64,000 bases of DNA from Persicaria tinctoria (lineage: Eukaryota; Streptophyta; Magnoliopsida; Caryophyllales; Polygonaceae), in assembly GCA_037127255.1 (NCBI GenBank), contig JBANSL010000005.1:3720001-3784000 (forward strand), in the 5' to 3' direction. How positions within the stretch are numbered: the stretch's first letter is position 1; each line of letters starts with the position of its first letter. Positions 1-12,358 of this stretch are shown here, one piece after another. The notes beneath the pieces are model-generated. The model made no database searches. It was not told the DNA's origin and saw only the letters and a list, made by a program, of their open reading frames with translations. The position numbers and the translations under genes are program-made.

Positions 1-1036
1 AGAATTGGGATTGATATCTATGTTAAGGTTGTATATGTTGATCATTACTTGTGATTTTCGCATGATTGAGGCATGATTGTTACTGAGCCATGATATTCCC
101 TATCTTCCCTTGCATATTATCCATTGTTTGAAGCCAAACTGAGCCTATTAGCCTATCTTTGTAGCTCTACAAAAATTATCCCTAGCCAATTGTAGCCTAA
201 CCCATCCGGGAATTAGGATTAGAATTGGTAAAATGATGGTTTGAGTTGAGTGAGTGCTTTGAGAATGAGATTGATGTATTGTGTTGATTCATTTGGCGCT
301 TATTATGATGATTGGTTCTATGAATTTATATAGATATTTGTATTCTCGGGGCCTAAGGAGAATAAAATTCACTTAGGAGTAAAAGTCGAGAAAGAAAGAA
401 AAAAAAAAGAACAAAAAAGAAAAAAAAAAAAAAAAGAAGAAAAAAAAAAGTTTCAATACAAAGAACCATTATTCGTCACCTTTAGAAATGATTTGGGAGT
501 ATTGTTTGGTCTAAAGAAAGTCTTGTATTGTGTTGTGCTTGAGGCTTGAGTTTGATGGTTTGTGATAAGTTTTGGTTGAGCTTGTAATTGGTTACTAGGA
601 GCTTAGTTCCCGGATTATGAGCACCACAAGCCAAAAACATTCTCTACCTTAATTTTCTTACCGAGCCCCATTGCAACCCTTACAAGACCTCATGATGATT
701 ATTGCTTGTAATGTCACTCACGGTGAACATTTTGATGTGGATTTCAATTTTCATGGAGCTTAGTTGCATTGGATTGAGTTTGAGCGGAATTGACTTAGCC
801 TAAACACAAGAGCGATGAGTGAAACACTTTATGTACCCGGTGAGGTTGGATTGAAATGTGCCTAAGCTTGTGAGTTGCCCAAATACATGTGATGATTTTG
901 ATTATTATCTTGTGCCTCCTATTTGGTTTGGATTGTGTTTTGACGAGGTGAATGCATGAAGAGTGTATTTGTGGGATGTGTGATTGGATTGATTTTGTTT
1001 TCTTGAGGACAAGAAAGGTTCAAGTGTGGGGGAGTT
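1..1036 (+). mobile_element. 3' internal region of a Ty3-type LTR retrotransposon, 5' part outside the window
   Basis: Non-coding DNA leading into a polypurine tract (AAGTGTGGGGGAGTT, 1022-1036) just before an LTR that starts TGAT. Stretches such as 'cccatccgggaattagga' and the 'ttgaggacaag' motif before the tract recur in order at 47310-48267 inside the complete element further right. This is therefore the 3' untranslated internal region of a related element. A purine-rich A/G low-complexity run lies at about 390-450. No pol-coding frame is visible. The PPT style fits the Athila/Tat side of plant Ty3 elements, by analogy with the tRNA-Asp primer site of the related copy. Confidence 0.75.
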
Positions 1037-2453
1037 TGATCATGCACATTTAGGTAGTGTTAATTTAGGCATTTAGATGAGTTTAGATAGGGTAAAATGC
1101 ATGGCTTAGAGTAGTTTTCATGTTTTTATTATCTTTCAATTAGAGTCGGAATCTACAAGTTTTGTGCATGATTTCAGGTGATTGTGGAAAGGTGGAGCTG
1201 AGCTCATATAAATGATAGAAGATGAGATGGAAATCGGAGTCTTGAGCAAGAGAGCCAAAGAGAGGAGCTGGACAAGTGCAAAGGAATGGAACTGTAAAGA
1301 ACTCGGGCCAAGATTGCATGAAACTCGACCGAGTCCATTGAAGAGAACCGAGTTGTGAGTTTGGGAGGAAACTCGGGCCGAAATGCTAGAAAACTCGGCC
1401 GAGTTTTGTGAAGGAAACCGAGCTTATGGATTCAGAGAAACTCGGGTGGAACAAGAAGAAACTCGGCCGAGTTTCATGGCCAACCCGAGTTTTCTTCCGT
1501 CTTCAAGAAACATACTTTATTTTTATTCTGAATTTTTTAATTAGAGGGCAGAGGAAACGTTAGGAGACGGGTGTGTGTTTCTTTTGGTTTTTGGAAAACC
1601 ACGAACAGGCTTGGAAGTAAGGATTTTTCATTTTCTTGCTTTTGTTAATTTATCGATTATGAACAACTAATCCTCTTTGCTCGGAGAAATTAATCGAAGC
1701 TTCAGGTTTTCTATTTCACTGTGAGATTTCCGTTCTTAATACTCTTCGTTGAATATTATCAATTCTTTGCTTAGATTGTTTAGGGTTTTCGTGAATTTCC
1801 GTTAGTCTGATCAACTGATGCCTTTTCATGATAATCTATAGCTAGATATAGGTAATTTCTGGTTGAATTATCTATATTATTGTGTAGCAAAGTATGAATC
1901 TCTGAAACTGGTTGATTTAGGGATTTATATAAAGAATTGATTTGCAATTGATGCAATAACTGGTTGTGCGTGTCGATTGTCTTTGTTGATTTCCTTTAAG
2001 CTTAATCGATTATTGAATTGAATCTTGATAGTTTCAAGATTGTTTGATAATTAGGGTTTTCAGGGTCTGGTTGTCTTGTTAACTAGTTTCGATAAGGAAT
2101 TGGATTCAAAAGACCTAGTCTTTCCACAACAAAGTGTTCAAGAGGAAGTTATCTATTCGATTTCGATGATCAATGAACAAACCTGATTGCTGAGATTGAT
2201 TGACCTGAGCTATTTCTCTCATATTTGTTCACTTAATCTGTTTTACTTTATTGTTTTGCTTGCTATAGTTTCTTAGCTAGTTAGTTCAAACCATCCAAAA
2301 TCCCCCCCTTTATTTCTTGTTCTTGTTGACGCACTCTGATTTGCATACGAATCATAGACTCTCTGTGGGATCGACCCGTGCTTGCCAAACTACATTAGTT
2401 AGGCCAGTCGGTTATATTTGATAGGATTTAAGGCGACTAAAAATCCCTTATCA
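1037..2453 (+). repeat. 3' LTR of the same retrotransposon
   Basis: It begins TGATCATGCA directly after the polypurine tract and ends ...CCCTTATCA, giving TGAT/ATCA inverted ends and a length of 1417 bp. The start (GAGTCGGAATCTACA) and end (CTGTGGGATCGACC, GCGACTAAAAA) share blocks with the LTRs at 43204 and 48268, but the middle differs. The 5' LTR is outside the window, so no target duplication can be checked; the right flank is ACCAT. Confidence 0.75.
1300..1495. repeat. Cluster of AACTCGG(CC)GAGTT palindromes inside the LTR
   Basis: About eight copies of AACTCGG or CCGAGTT, two of them as the full palindrome AACTCGGCCGAGTT, are spaced through about 200 bp of the LTR. They may be regulatory or hairpin-forming; this is inferred from the pattern only. 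Confidence 0.6.
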
Positions 2454-2460
2454 ACCATCT

Positions 2461-2985
2461 TTCTTCAATTAATTTCTCTTATCCATTCCTCTCTCCTGGA
2501 AATGCAATCTTGATTTATTTCTCCATCTCTCATTGAAAATGCTCAATTTGAAAGATGGTTCAAGCAACGGGCCCAAAAGAATTTAAATACTCCGAGCGGC
2601 AGAGTGATTTTGTTGGGTGTGAGCATGTGGAAAAACAAATACCCCACATTGGAAGTTATGAGAGTTTCAAAATAATATATAAATAGATGAGCTACTCCAC
2701 TCAATGCAATTGGTTTTGAATTGGAATTCATTTGCTTGTGTGCTAGACTTCAATGCAATCGGTTTTGAATTCGGTTGAGGGTATAACTGTAAATTTGTAG
2801 CGAACTGATTGGAAATTTGAAAAGACGCTTATCCCTTTTCTCCATATCTCTGTGCAACGAACTCTCTCATGAAAGAAGCTATCTTGATTTCTTTCTCCAA
2901 CTCTCTTCGAAAATGTTCGATTCAGAAGAAGTTAAGATTGGCCCCAAAAGAATTTACATACTCCGAGCGGTGGAAGGTGATTTCG
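2461..2985 (+). repeat. Diverged local duplication next to the LTR
   Basis: The segment 2461-2620 and the segment about 2825-2985 share long blocks in the same order, such as 'cccaaaagaattta' followed by 'atactccgagcgg'. 'gcaatcggttttgaatt' also recurs at about 2704 and 2756. The downstream copy holds the start of the SKP1-like fragment; the upstream copy is more decayed. Confidence 0.6.
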
Positions 2986-3649
2986 CTCTTCACCTGAACT
3001 CCAGTTGTGCTCTGCTGTGTGGGTGGTTCCGGAGGGAGGCCCAAGAGCGGGGCTATTATGGACTACCACTAGGATTCGTCATCACGACAACTAATCAAGG
3101 TGCTTTAGAAGGTGAGTGTATACCTCCGGTTGCACGCGAGCGTGGAGAACTCACCTCTAGTTGAGGCGACTTCGCTTCTGGATCGATTTCACCGCCATGT
3201 GTTCTTGAATGAACCGACATAAACCCTAATTCGTATGCGAGATTGTGCTGCCGTTTTGGAGATAGATGAGATGGTGACCCTGATTGAGGCAAAATTGCAG
3301 CGTATGAAGGCCGCTCCTTCACCACTAGCGTATTACCTGCATAGCAACACGGGGACCCTTCACGCGATTTCGGCGAGCGCCCGCTCTCTCTCTCTCTTCG
3401 CTCATTATGCGCAAGATTCAAGAGGATTAAACCACCTCGTTCTCTGTGCCTTCACAAGTTGACTCGATTGAGATGATCGTCGGATATCTCACCCGAACTG
3501 ATGAGAACGTGATCGGCAATCTTGGACGAGACGACCTCCTCGACCTTCTCAGTGTCGCCCGGTATTTGGAGTTAGCCCCGCTGACCAATCTGATTGGTCA
3601 TCATCTGACTCTGATTGGAGCCCAGATTCCTCCACCATCGGATCATTAG
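2913..3649 (+). pseudogene. Degenerate SKP1-like (POZ-fold) gene fragment
   Basis: An ATG at 2913 opens MFDSEEVKIGPKRIYILRA, whose KRIYILRAVEGDFAL stretch resembles the SKP1 N-terminal pattern (K-I-x-L-x-x-x-x-G-x-x-F). After frame breaks, 3446-3649 reads DDLLDLLSVARYLELAPL, which fits the SKP1 'LFDLILAANYLNIKPLLDL' helix pair. No continuous frame joins them, and stops occur at about 3162 and 3460. If real, the parent would be a plant SKP1-like (ASK) SCF ubiquitin-ligase adaptor. A BTB-domain origin is an alternative because the folds are related. The call rests on short similarities and is tentative. Confidence 0.35.
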
Positions 3650-3950
3650 CTATGCATCATTCAGTAGCATCGGATCATTAGCTATGCGTCATTCAGTAGT
3701 CATTAGATACAGATCATTTTATGCAATTCATTGAATTGCATTATTCATTCAATTCAATTCTTTCATTCAAAACAGAAATGCTAATAGTTTTTGTTCTTGT
3801 TTGTGTATCTTTTGTATTGACTCATTGTCATTCAGTAGCAGCAGATCATTTTATGCAATTCAATGGTTGAATTGCATTATTCATTCAATTCAATTCTTTC
3901 ATTCATAACAGAAATGCTAATAGTTTTTGCTCTTATTTGTCTTGTATTTT
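3640..3950 (+). repeat. Tandem duplications of 'cattcagtag' and 'gatcattttatgcaattca' units
   Basis: The block 'agcatcggatcattagctatgc' occurs twice with small changes near 3630-3690. A longer unit, from 'cagatcattttatgcaatt' to 'aatgctaatagttttt', occurs at about 3711-3800 and again at about 3841-3930. Simple local duplication downstream of the SKP1-like remnant. Confidence 0.65.
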
Positions 3951-5277
3951 TGTATTCACCCATTGTGTGCTGCAATGCCTCTATGTTCTTCTTGTCTAGT
4001 TACTTCGTGTGATGATGTTTAGTCATAGCAGGTGTAATAGGACAGAAATCCTCATCTTGGTTTGCCGACTTGCTGTAGTTTATTTTGGGCATTAGCAAAA
4101 ACAGTTTTCAGTGAAAACCTGCAATTGAACACACCCAAAAAACTGGTTTTTGGTGCTACCAAAAAAATATACAAACAATACCCCTGCAATTGTATATATC
4201 AAGCTAATTGATGGAGTAAGATTTCAGAACAATCGGTATCATTATTCAACCAAAGCAAATGTTTATATCACATATGCATTTCTTATATCAAATCAACATA
4301 GAGTGCTAGGCAATTGCTTATATACAAAAACTCATCATTCTTCCACCAAGACAACTGTTTATATACAAAAAAGAACAGATTGGGGGCGTGCTGTAACAAA
4401 TTTGCTTACCCAATTCAAAACATTTGCATCATTTACAAATCCATTAAAAAGATGAGTAGGGAAAAGGGCATTGAAGTGAGATGCACAAAAGACCACAACA
4501 CCATAAAATTTCGGAAAAAAAAATAGGAAATATAGACAGCAGACTCGCTCTCAATAATGCATGTAGTATATTAAGCATTTGTTTCAAAAAATTGACAGAA
4601 AAAAAACCCACCATATATGCCTAGAAGACAATGCCAACGAATAAATTTGACCAGTGCAAGATGTAATGCATTTAATGTATGTTGCGAATCTGTTCACTTG
4701 GGCGTATACATGGCACAAAGAAAAGGATATGAAGATGCAAACCCCGACTATGATAAGACCGTTACACTTGACACAATGCATGACTCAAAAATCAAAATAA
4801 GTGGGGTAATAAGGAAACAGGGTGAAGGAGAGAAAAACTCTTTTATACAGCCAATCGACATTGACATCTCAAAATCTGCATGGACTCTTTGTTACCATAG
4901 GGCGGAGACAAGCACCGAACCAGGTAAGCTATGTTGTTCAGTGTTTTAGCATGTAAACCATGGACCAGCAGACTGGCAGGACACTTAAGAACTGACCCTC
5001 CCACCCTGGATCCTCCAGCACTGAAAATGTTAGTTTGGACACAAAGCAACTCATTCAGCCATATCCACATTGATTCGCTTCCTCCATGACCAAAAGAAAG
5101 GACTCGACCCATGATGCTAATGCAAGAGTTAGCGACAACCTGAAGATTGACAACTTCAGTTGTCTGACTGGAAACGACCTGACATATGGTATGCAATCCA
5201 GAATCCTGGACCCAACTCAACGCACCCGACATGCATGCAGAGACTTAAATAGGAAATATACCAAGCAGCAGCCAACC
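3951..5277. other. Intergenic DNA and probable 3' UTR of importin beta-1
   Basis: No convincing coding region on either strand. The few hundred bases next to 5278 probably hold the 3' UTR of the minus-strand importin gene. The rest is AT-rich with short open frames that match no family I recognise. Confidence 0.5.
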
Positions 5278-8020
5278 TCAAACAGGAATCACACGACTGA
5301 TGGCCAACTTGGCCCACTCGGCAGATTCTTTAATCAAAGGGTCATCAGAGGACAAGCATTCATTTAAAAATTCCTTGCTTGACAAAGAATGCTGAATGAA
5401 AGAACCTGCGTTAGAACCAAGTGTATCTGCTAGATCTCCAAGGACTCCAATTGCAGTTTTCATCACGGCATCATCCCTAAACAATTAAAAAAAATTAATA
5501 AGATGCACCACAAACAAGGATCAACAACAGGGAGAGAAAAAGTATAACAGATTTAACAGTAAAGTCAACTTACGGAAAGTAACAGAACTTTGAGAAAACT
5601 TACATGTCCTTCTCCGAGTAGATGCTATCCAAGAACTGAAGAATGTGCTGAGCAAATGGAAGTAAAAGCTGTGTTTTAGGAGAATTCTTGAATCCTTGTA
5701 GAACCCCAGAATATGCTTCCAAAATACCATTTCTCAAAAGATTTGTGTACTCCGTCATCTCATCATCAGCTCCAGCACTGTGTGCAGACAAATCAGCAGC
5801 ACTCTGAAGCATTGACATGGCATACATCAGGTACTTCTCAAAATTATCTCCTATTGCAAGTGCTATATCCCCAAAACATGAGAAGATAGGAGGCTTCACA
5901 GATCGATGTAACTGGTTGCTTGACAAGTCCTTAAGGAGCTGTGTCATAATACCATCACAATATGGCAAAATTTTATCCTCTATTGCCCTGCATATATCCC
6001 CCACAACACCAATTGTCACAGCACAAACTTGGTACTCCTCAAAATTTTGAAGACCCATCTCCAAATACTTGTAGAACTCCGGCATATATTTCGCAAAATC
6101 TGGACCTGTGACATAGGCAAGTGCTCCAATAGCAAGCATTGCTTCTTCATGAACTGTAGCATTTCTACAGGCAAAAACTCTCAGAAAAAGGCCCATCATT
6201 TGATCAGCATACTGCAAAAACGTGTACTTGGCTGGCTCCGATGACCCTTGCTTCTGAGTAATCACCTGTAAGCAACCACAAAGAAGACCTTGCAAGTCAG
6301 ACTGTTTCTCCCTCTCATCAGATGAGAGCTTTTGCGCCTCAAGTGTTTGGTGAAGCTCCATCATAAGGACAGGAACAAGCTGTAACACCAGCGGAGCGGT
6401 CTCATCAGTAGAACACCTGACCACTTCATTCAGTGTTTCATAGGCAGCAGTTCGAAGGCGCGACTCTCCAGCGTCTTCTCTATGTGTAACAGTGAGAAGA
6501 GATTGAACAATCTCCTGGAAATAAGGAGTCAACGGTGAAGACGAACCAAATTCTTCATAACCTTGGGCAAGGAAATAGAGAGCACCACAAGCCTTTTCGG
6601 CAACATTTGGAGCATCTTTCATAGCCAGCAGCAGAACGTTAACAATCTGCTGGCAATTGGCCTGTGAAATGATAGGAGTTTGCACAATTGATCCATGAAG
6701 GAATTCAAAAATTCGTCCAAGAGTCCAAGCAGTGGTGTCCTTCACGTGGCTATTTGGGTCATTGGTTAATGCAGTGAGCATAAAGCTCAGAGCTACATTA
6801 ACAATGGATGTTAGTTTGTCAGGGGAAGGGCCCTCCAATATAGAACCAAAGGCATAGGTTGCTGCCTCCCTCTGCCTCCAATCAGGTTTCGTAATGTTCT
6901 CTTCAATGAATGGCATGACAAGTGGTACAACGTCATCACCAACGGTTCGTGCAACCAGACCAAGGCATGTACCTCCAGCCATGGATATGTTCCATGCCCC
7001 CTCATCCTGATCTTGATCATCCTCTTGTTTCAACAATGTTTCGAGCAGCATAGGTACAAGCGCAGGGAGAGCCTGCTTGATGAAATAGAAACAAGGGATC
7101 TCTGAATCACCTGTGAAATCACCACCATATTCTTCTAGGATGTCAATCTCCTCGTCACAAATTGAGCTCCAGAACTCAATTGCTTGTAGAGCAACTTGTT
7201 CTTCGTCCTCCCTCACAGCCTTTGCAGTAATGGTAAAAATGTCCTGGATGTAACGAGCCAATTTCTCATAATAGGTTGAGGAAATGGCAACTAGGCACTC
7301 AAAAGCTGCTTGACGTATCTTCACGTCAGGAGATAGTGCAGCCTCACAAACAACTCTCATGATATAATCACGCTCCATATCATTGTTGAAATTAGCCTGG
7401 GCAAAGCTTAAAGCATTGTATAATGCACGGGTGGCTGCCAACCTAACATCATTGCTTGCCTCAGTCGCATTCATACCTTGAACTACAGCAGTGAGAATCT
7501 TATTAACTTGATCTTGGTCTAGGACCTCAGGGGAGACCTCCTCACACAAGTACCCAAGAGTTTCCAAGGTGGCTTGCTTGAGATGGGGAGGATTTTGGTG
7601 AATGTTTGACAACAACGAAGCTATTAACTCAGGCCACTGCTTCTGAGGCACCTCAATACCTGCAACCTTAGCAATTACCTGTGATGCAGTAGATCGGGCA
7701 TCATGAACTAGGGAAGATAGTGTCTGTAATAAGCACGTCTTTATCTGGTTTTTCGCACCAGCATCAAGTGACAGCCATCTTTGAACGAGCTCAAACTTTC
7801 TATGCTGTTCCTTTGCGTCCAAGGCATTCTTAAGAATAAGACCAGCCAGTTTTCGACTCTCAATTGGCTTCTCCTCGTTGGCTAGCTCACCAGACAGCGA
7901 CAGCAAGAAACTTGGAAGGTTATGATCCTGAAAGTTCTTCAAACTTTCTTCTGCATTCTTGCGCACTTCCCCATCAATTGATTGTGCATTCAGAAGCACT
8001 TGAGTGATTTCTGTGGCCAT
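5278..8020 (-). CDS. KPNB1: Importin subunit beta-1 (karyopherin beta-1)
   Basis: Nuclear import receptor that binds cargo directly or through importin alpha, docks at the nuclear pore and is released by RanGTP. Two coding exons: 8020-5604 (2417 nt) and 5476-5278 (199 nt), joined at AT|G across GTAAG...TTTAG. This gives 871 residues, matching plant KPNB1 (about 870). The start MATEITQVLLNAQSIDGEVR is the usual plant N-terminus; the open frame extends 8 codons further up but has no ATG suited to the family before 8020. The importin-beta N-terminal domain (about residues 20-100) is followed by HEAT repeats. The acidic stretch EDDQDQDEGAWN (near residue 340) corresponds to the acidic loop of importin beta. 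The C-terminus ...AKLAISRVIPV is complete. No frame damage is seen. Confidence 0.96.
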
Positions 8021-8800
8021 TCTCTCTGAGTGGACAAACATCAAATGGTTAATATGGTTATTTTTTCGCCAAAAGAGAATTCAACTATTATGCAAGTCTC
8101 AACACAATCAACTACATAAAGTATGAATAAGAAGAAAAGAAACAGAAAGTCCACAGATCCACGCAACAAATACGCATTGAAACACAATCTCCACATATTC
8201 GAGCTGAATTAACAAATTTTAAAAACTGGGGGGAGGAAGCGGGGTATAAACCGCATTCAATTAAGTCAGAGCTGCAAAATTACAAGCTTTGCAACAAGCA
8301 ATACCTAGATCGGTTCAAACAAAAACTCCCAACTAAGAAGCAAATCCACCGCAGCAGATCATCCACTACTGAGAGTGCCAACTGCCAACTAAAACAAACA
8401 GTCCACGGATCGAGACAAGGTCAACCGCGCCGATCGAAGCAAACTTGCACTTGCAAACAAAATTTCAGATCAAGAGAAAAATGGCAACAAAATCAAAATG
8501 CAAATTCCGATGCAGATCAAACAGATTGCTCGATCGATTAAAACCTAAAAAACACAAAGACACTTGCTTGCAAAATTGTGAAAATTACAAATTCAGATTT
8601 GACACTCAGGGAAGCAAAATTACCAGCAGAATCGCGAATCAGTGTTGCTGAACGCCGTGCGGGGTAACAGTCCTGGATCGAAAAAAGTAAAATAGGCGGA
8701 AAAACGGCGCCCTCGAAACCCTATGATAGAAGCTGAGAGTAGAGAGAGAGGGCGGGGGAGGGGGGAAATGCGGATGTGAAAAAGCTGAACTGAAAAAGAA
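8021..8800 (-). other. 5' leader of importin beta-1 with a probable intron
   Basis: On the minus strand a donor (TGCTG|GTAATTTT, intron from 8623) and an acceptor (CACTCAG|AGAGA, intron to 8026) frame a leader intron of about 600 nt. It ends five bases before the ATG. The upstream exon, about 8624-8800, is rich in CT-type leader sequence. Leader introns are common in broadly expressed plant genes and often raise expression. Inferred from splice consensus only. Confidence 0.55.
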
Positions 8801-10286
8801 AGGATTACTCCAAAAATACGCTCCCACTAATTAAAAAAGGAGTTTTATTCCTCAATCAGTAGTTCAGAAAATTAAAATACGATAAAAAATAATTCAGACA
8901 GACACAGAGAGAGAAATATATATTTGGGGCTTTATTTAAAGAAAGATAAAAACAAGTGGTATTTGCTGGAGAGCGCTGCCCACCGATGGATCAGGACGCG
9001 GTGGCATCTTGATCGTAGATGAAAAGGGAAGTGTGGGTCCCACATTGGTTGTATAATTGTTTTTTTATATATAAAAATAAATTCAGCGGATTAGAATCGA
9101 ATGCAACAATCTTGACATGGTTAAGGAAATATGGACATGTCCATAGGAGCTCGAATGTCTTATTTCATATAATCTCTTCATCATCCAACAATTCGGTGAG
9201 GTGTATATCTCTGACAACTTCCGATAAGTCAACGGGGATGTTGTTGATCGAGACCTCAATATTATCATTCGAAATGATATTCTTTGATGGTGATTTAGTA
9301 GAGTCTAACTTGATATAAACTTGTATCTAATAAAAAAGATGCATCGATAGATACCTAGATAGATCAATCATGTCACTAGGTCGGGTTTATTTCGATTCAT
9401 ATTCCATATTAATATCGAGTTTAATTATGTTTGGATCGGATTGTTATTTTGTTGGGTTTCGTTCGTTGTATAATTTTTGGTTATTAACGAGTTTGGGTTA
9501 TTTAATCATATTATTGTTGATTGAGTTAAATAAAAATATAAATTATAATTGAATTGAATTTTATTTTGAGCTTTATTGTAAGTCATCTTGGGTTGGGTTT
9601 TATTTCGAATTGCATTGAGTTTGGGTTCATTTCGAATAGCATTTTGAGTTTGGGTTGATTTTAGTCCTTTAGATGAATGTTGATAAAAGAGTTTTGGCTC
9701 AGCTACACTGCATTAGACCAGCTATAAAAAGTATACAAGCTATACTATATAAACCAATTTCAATGTCCAACAAATTTCAACCAATTTTTTTTTTTAACGT
9801 CACAACTAAAGGTTTGAAAAATCAGTGACACGGTGCCACATTATTTGACAACATCCAAACATTTAGGAATAAGATTAATTCATAAAAATTCAAACCACAA
9901 CCCATGCTAACAGGTTATGAGAAGAGGAGGAAGAGCAAACAAGGAGATCAACAACACAAACAGGGTGGCATAAGGATGAGTTGATACCAAGAAACGACCG
10001 AATTTCGATGGATTAACCTTACCATTGGGTCTAAACACCATTGGATTTATCATAAGTACTGAATTAGGAGATAAACTTAAGAGTAGAACATACTGGACCT
10101 ACACGCTTATAAGTAAGAAACAGCTACATTGATAACCTTAAATGAACTCCATTGGCATAAGCTTATCCTATCTTAAATCCAACCAAACAGAGCCTTAACT
10201 CCATCGTCTGAAGGCTAGATACAAAAGGTTGCTACAATCCCCCTTTCATGAATACCTCAAAAGATGATCAACTACCACGGCGTTCT
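8801..10286. other. Intergenic AT-rich DNA with degenerate GGGTTT-type repeats
   Basis: The first part is presumably the importin beta-1 promoter. At 9380-9670 there are repeated 'gggttt..ttcgatt/ttcgaa' blocks that look like a decayed repeat of the GGGTC-rich type seen at 12859-14629. The last 200 bases would be the 3' UTR of the Myb/SANT gene. No coding frame is supported. Confidence 0.4.
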
Positions 10287-11199
10287 CTAAAGCTCACCGC
10301 CACTCTTCAAGAACTGATACTTGAGCCAAGCAACCCTAGTTCCGTTGCGCTTGCAAGCCAAGAACATCCTGGCGCGCTCCGGGGTGATCAATGCGTCGAT
10401 GGAGAAGCACAGCAACGGACTTTCATCTACAATCAACCCTTCCGCAACCAACTCATCAAGAACCTCCACAACCTCAACTTCTTGGTCTTTCGGCGTCTTC
10501 GAAGCCTCCTCCTCGGCATTGAGCATAGCTAACAACTTGCTGCTGTTTTCCTCAACCACCTCAATATGGCGTTGGTAAAACGTTGACCCAGTAGACTGCC
10601 CTGTGTTTTGTCTCTTCGACAACTGACTTGCCCCCACGACGGCAGCTCTCTTCCCCGTCCGCTCTGCCACCGTCCCTCCGTATATCTGGTCCCAAGCCTC
10701 TTCGACGTGCGGTGGGATACCTTTCTTTTGGAATCTCCTGAAGTTCCCATTCTCCTACACGAGCAACAAAAGAATCGGTAACGTATAGTCCGAAACACTC
10801 ATAAGTATGAAATGGTTATTACTTATTAAGATGTACAGAACATACCTGAATTTTCCTCTCCCACCATTCCTTCGTCGCGTTGATGCACCCGTTTTGGTAG
10901 TCCCACTCGAGACCCGTCTCCCCGTGCTTCAAGTCTTTCCACTCCTTCCACAGGTCTTTCATGGTGTCATGCTTGTTCTTCAACATGTTTGTCCCACACT
11001 TCTTCCCGGTCAGCTCCTCAAACTGAGTGGACAACTCAACCCAGCTGAATGCCAGATCTCTACCGTACTTATGCTGATATGCGATGAGGAGGTCCAAGAA
11101 TTGCCTCAACAAAGTCGGAGTCCAGCTGAACGCTTTGTCCTTCGATACCTTCTCTTTCCTACACTCCTGCTTTGGGGAGGGCTTGCTACTAGATGCCAT
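10287..11199 (-). CDS. Myb/SANT-like DNA-binding domain protein
   Basis: Two coding exons: 11199-10846 (118 codons) and 10754-10287 (155 codons plus TAG), phase-0 junction CAG|GTATG...TGTAG|GAG, total 273 residues. Residues about 22-115 (FSWTPTLLRQFLDLLIAYQ to EWWERKIQ) form a Myb/SANT-like domain of the plant Myb_DNA-bind_3 type. Its spaced tryptophans (FSWTP, FSWVEL, LWKEWKDL, EWDY, EWWE) are typical. The C-terminal half (MLNAEEEA..., acidic run VEVVEVLDEL) resembles the regulatory half of L10-interacting-MYB-like and Harbinger-ORF1-related proteins. The ATG at 11199 is preferred because the frame above it lacks a suitable start and contains a likely leader splice acceptor. The DNA target is unknown. 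It may be a host gene of transposon-protein ancestry; nothing transposon-like flanks it directly. Confidence 0.8.
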
Positions 11200-12358
11200 T
11201 GTAACTGTTGCACCCTCAACTGAAACACCGTGGAACGACAAAACACAAACGAAAAACAACCACATATGTAATCACGACAGTGTCAAGCGCAACCCACCCA
11301 ACGAACATAAACTTTCAGCACATAGAACAACATTCTAAACACTTCTGTTCGACAATTTGAAGACATTTCCAAGGAAGACATATACTTGACGATTTTAAAA
11401 CTGAATCCACACACATGTATGGAGTAATATATACTACATTTCACATATATATCTGCAAATTTCTTTCGTTCTACACTGTTTCGAACCAATGTTTCTTGCA
11501 GGGCGAGTCAAAGACTCAAATAATAGCCTATGCTCTTCCGGTTTCACACAACAACAACAACACAAACAGAGAATACACTGCTATGTACCTTACATCTGTG
11601 TACAGGAAACTTGTGTTTTTATTTGTTTGTAGATTGGGATACCATGTTTCAATAAGGCATCTGTTTGGAGGAAACACATTGCATTCTTTTTTTTAATGAT
11701 TAACCACAACTGCAATACCCTATAGTTTCCATTTCCATGGAGGCTGCTACAAATTTTCTTCAAAAGGCATTTCAAGTGCACACTGTGATAGCTTCTGTTT
11801 TCGTCTACTCTACAGATTAGCCTAGAAACAGACCCCCAAAATTAAGAGGCGTTAGATGCAGATTGTAACAGCTTCAACTGAAGAAGCTTCCATAAACAGA
11901 GGATTCGAAAATGACAAGTACAGATTTCCATGAAGCAGATAATGGATTGGATTTTTTAACGATTATACGACAGCGATATCAATCAATTGAAGAGATTGAG
12001 TGAAGACGATGCAGAGGAGGAACTAGCTGTAAAAGAACTCAGACCCGAAAGAGCTGAAAGTCGGGATATGGTGATGGCTACTAGGGATTGACGTTCTTCG
12101 CGCACCTCCCTAGGGTTTCAGAACCGACCAGAAGCAAGGGGCTTCGACTCTAACGGTGTCGGTGGTCGACGAAAGAGAGGAGGAGAGGTCGAGACGTACC
12201 TGGAATGACGAGATCAAGACGCGGCGAGAGCTATTCCAGCAGAGGAGTGAGGAGGAAGACGAGTTCTGGCGAGGGCAGTAATGGCCAACGAAAAGTAGAA
12301 TCTCCCAAGCTTCCATTTTGTCACGCAAAATAATCTCCCAAATCCCCGAGAGCTTCAT
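11200..12358 (-). other. 5' leader of the Myb/SANT gene with a probable 1-kb intron
   Basis: On the minus strand a strong donor (TTCCAG|GTACGT, intron from 12199) and an acceptor (GTTTCAG|TTGAGG, intron to 11220) fit a leader intron of about 980 nt. The upstream exon would be about 12200-12358 and the downstream leader only 20 nt. The intron span itself holds no supported coding frame. Inferred from splice consensus. Confidence 0.45.

Noticed and set aside
9019..9552. Open frames of 60-99 codons upstream of importin beta-1
   Set aside because: AT-rich, overlapping on both strands, no recognisable motif; treated as chance.
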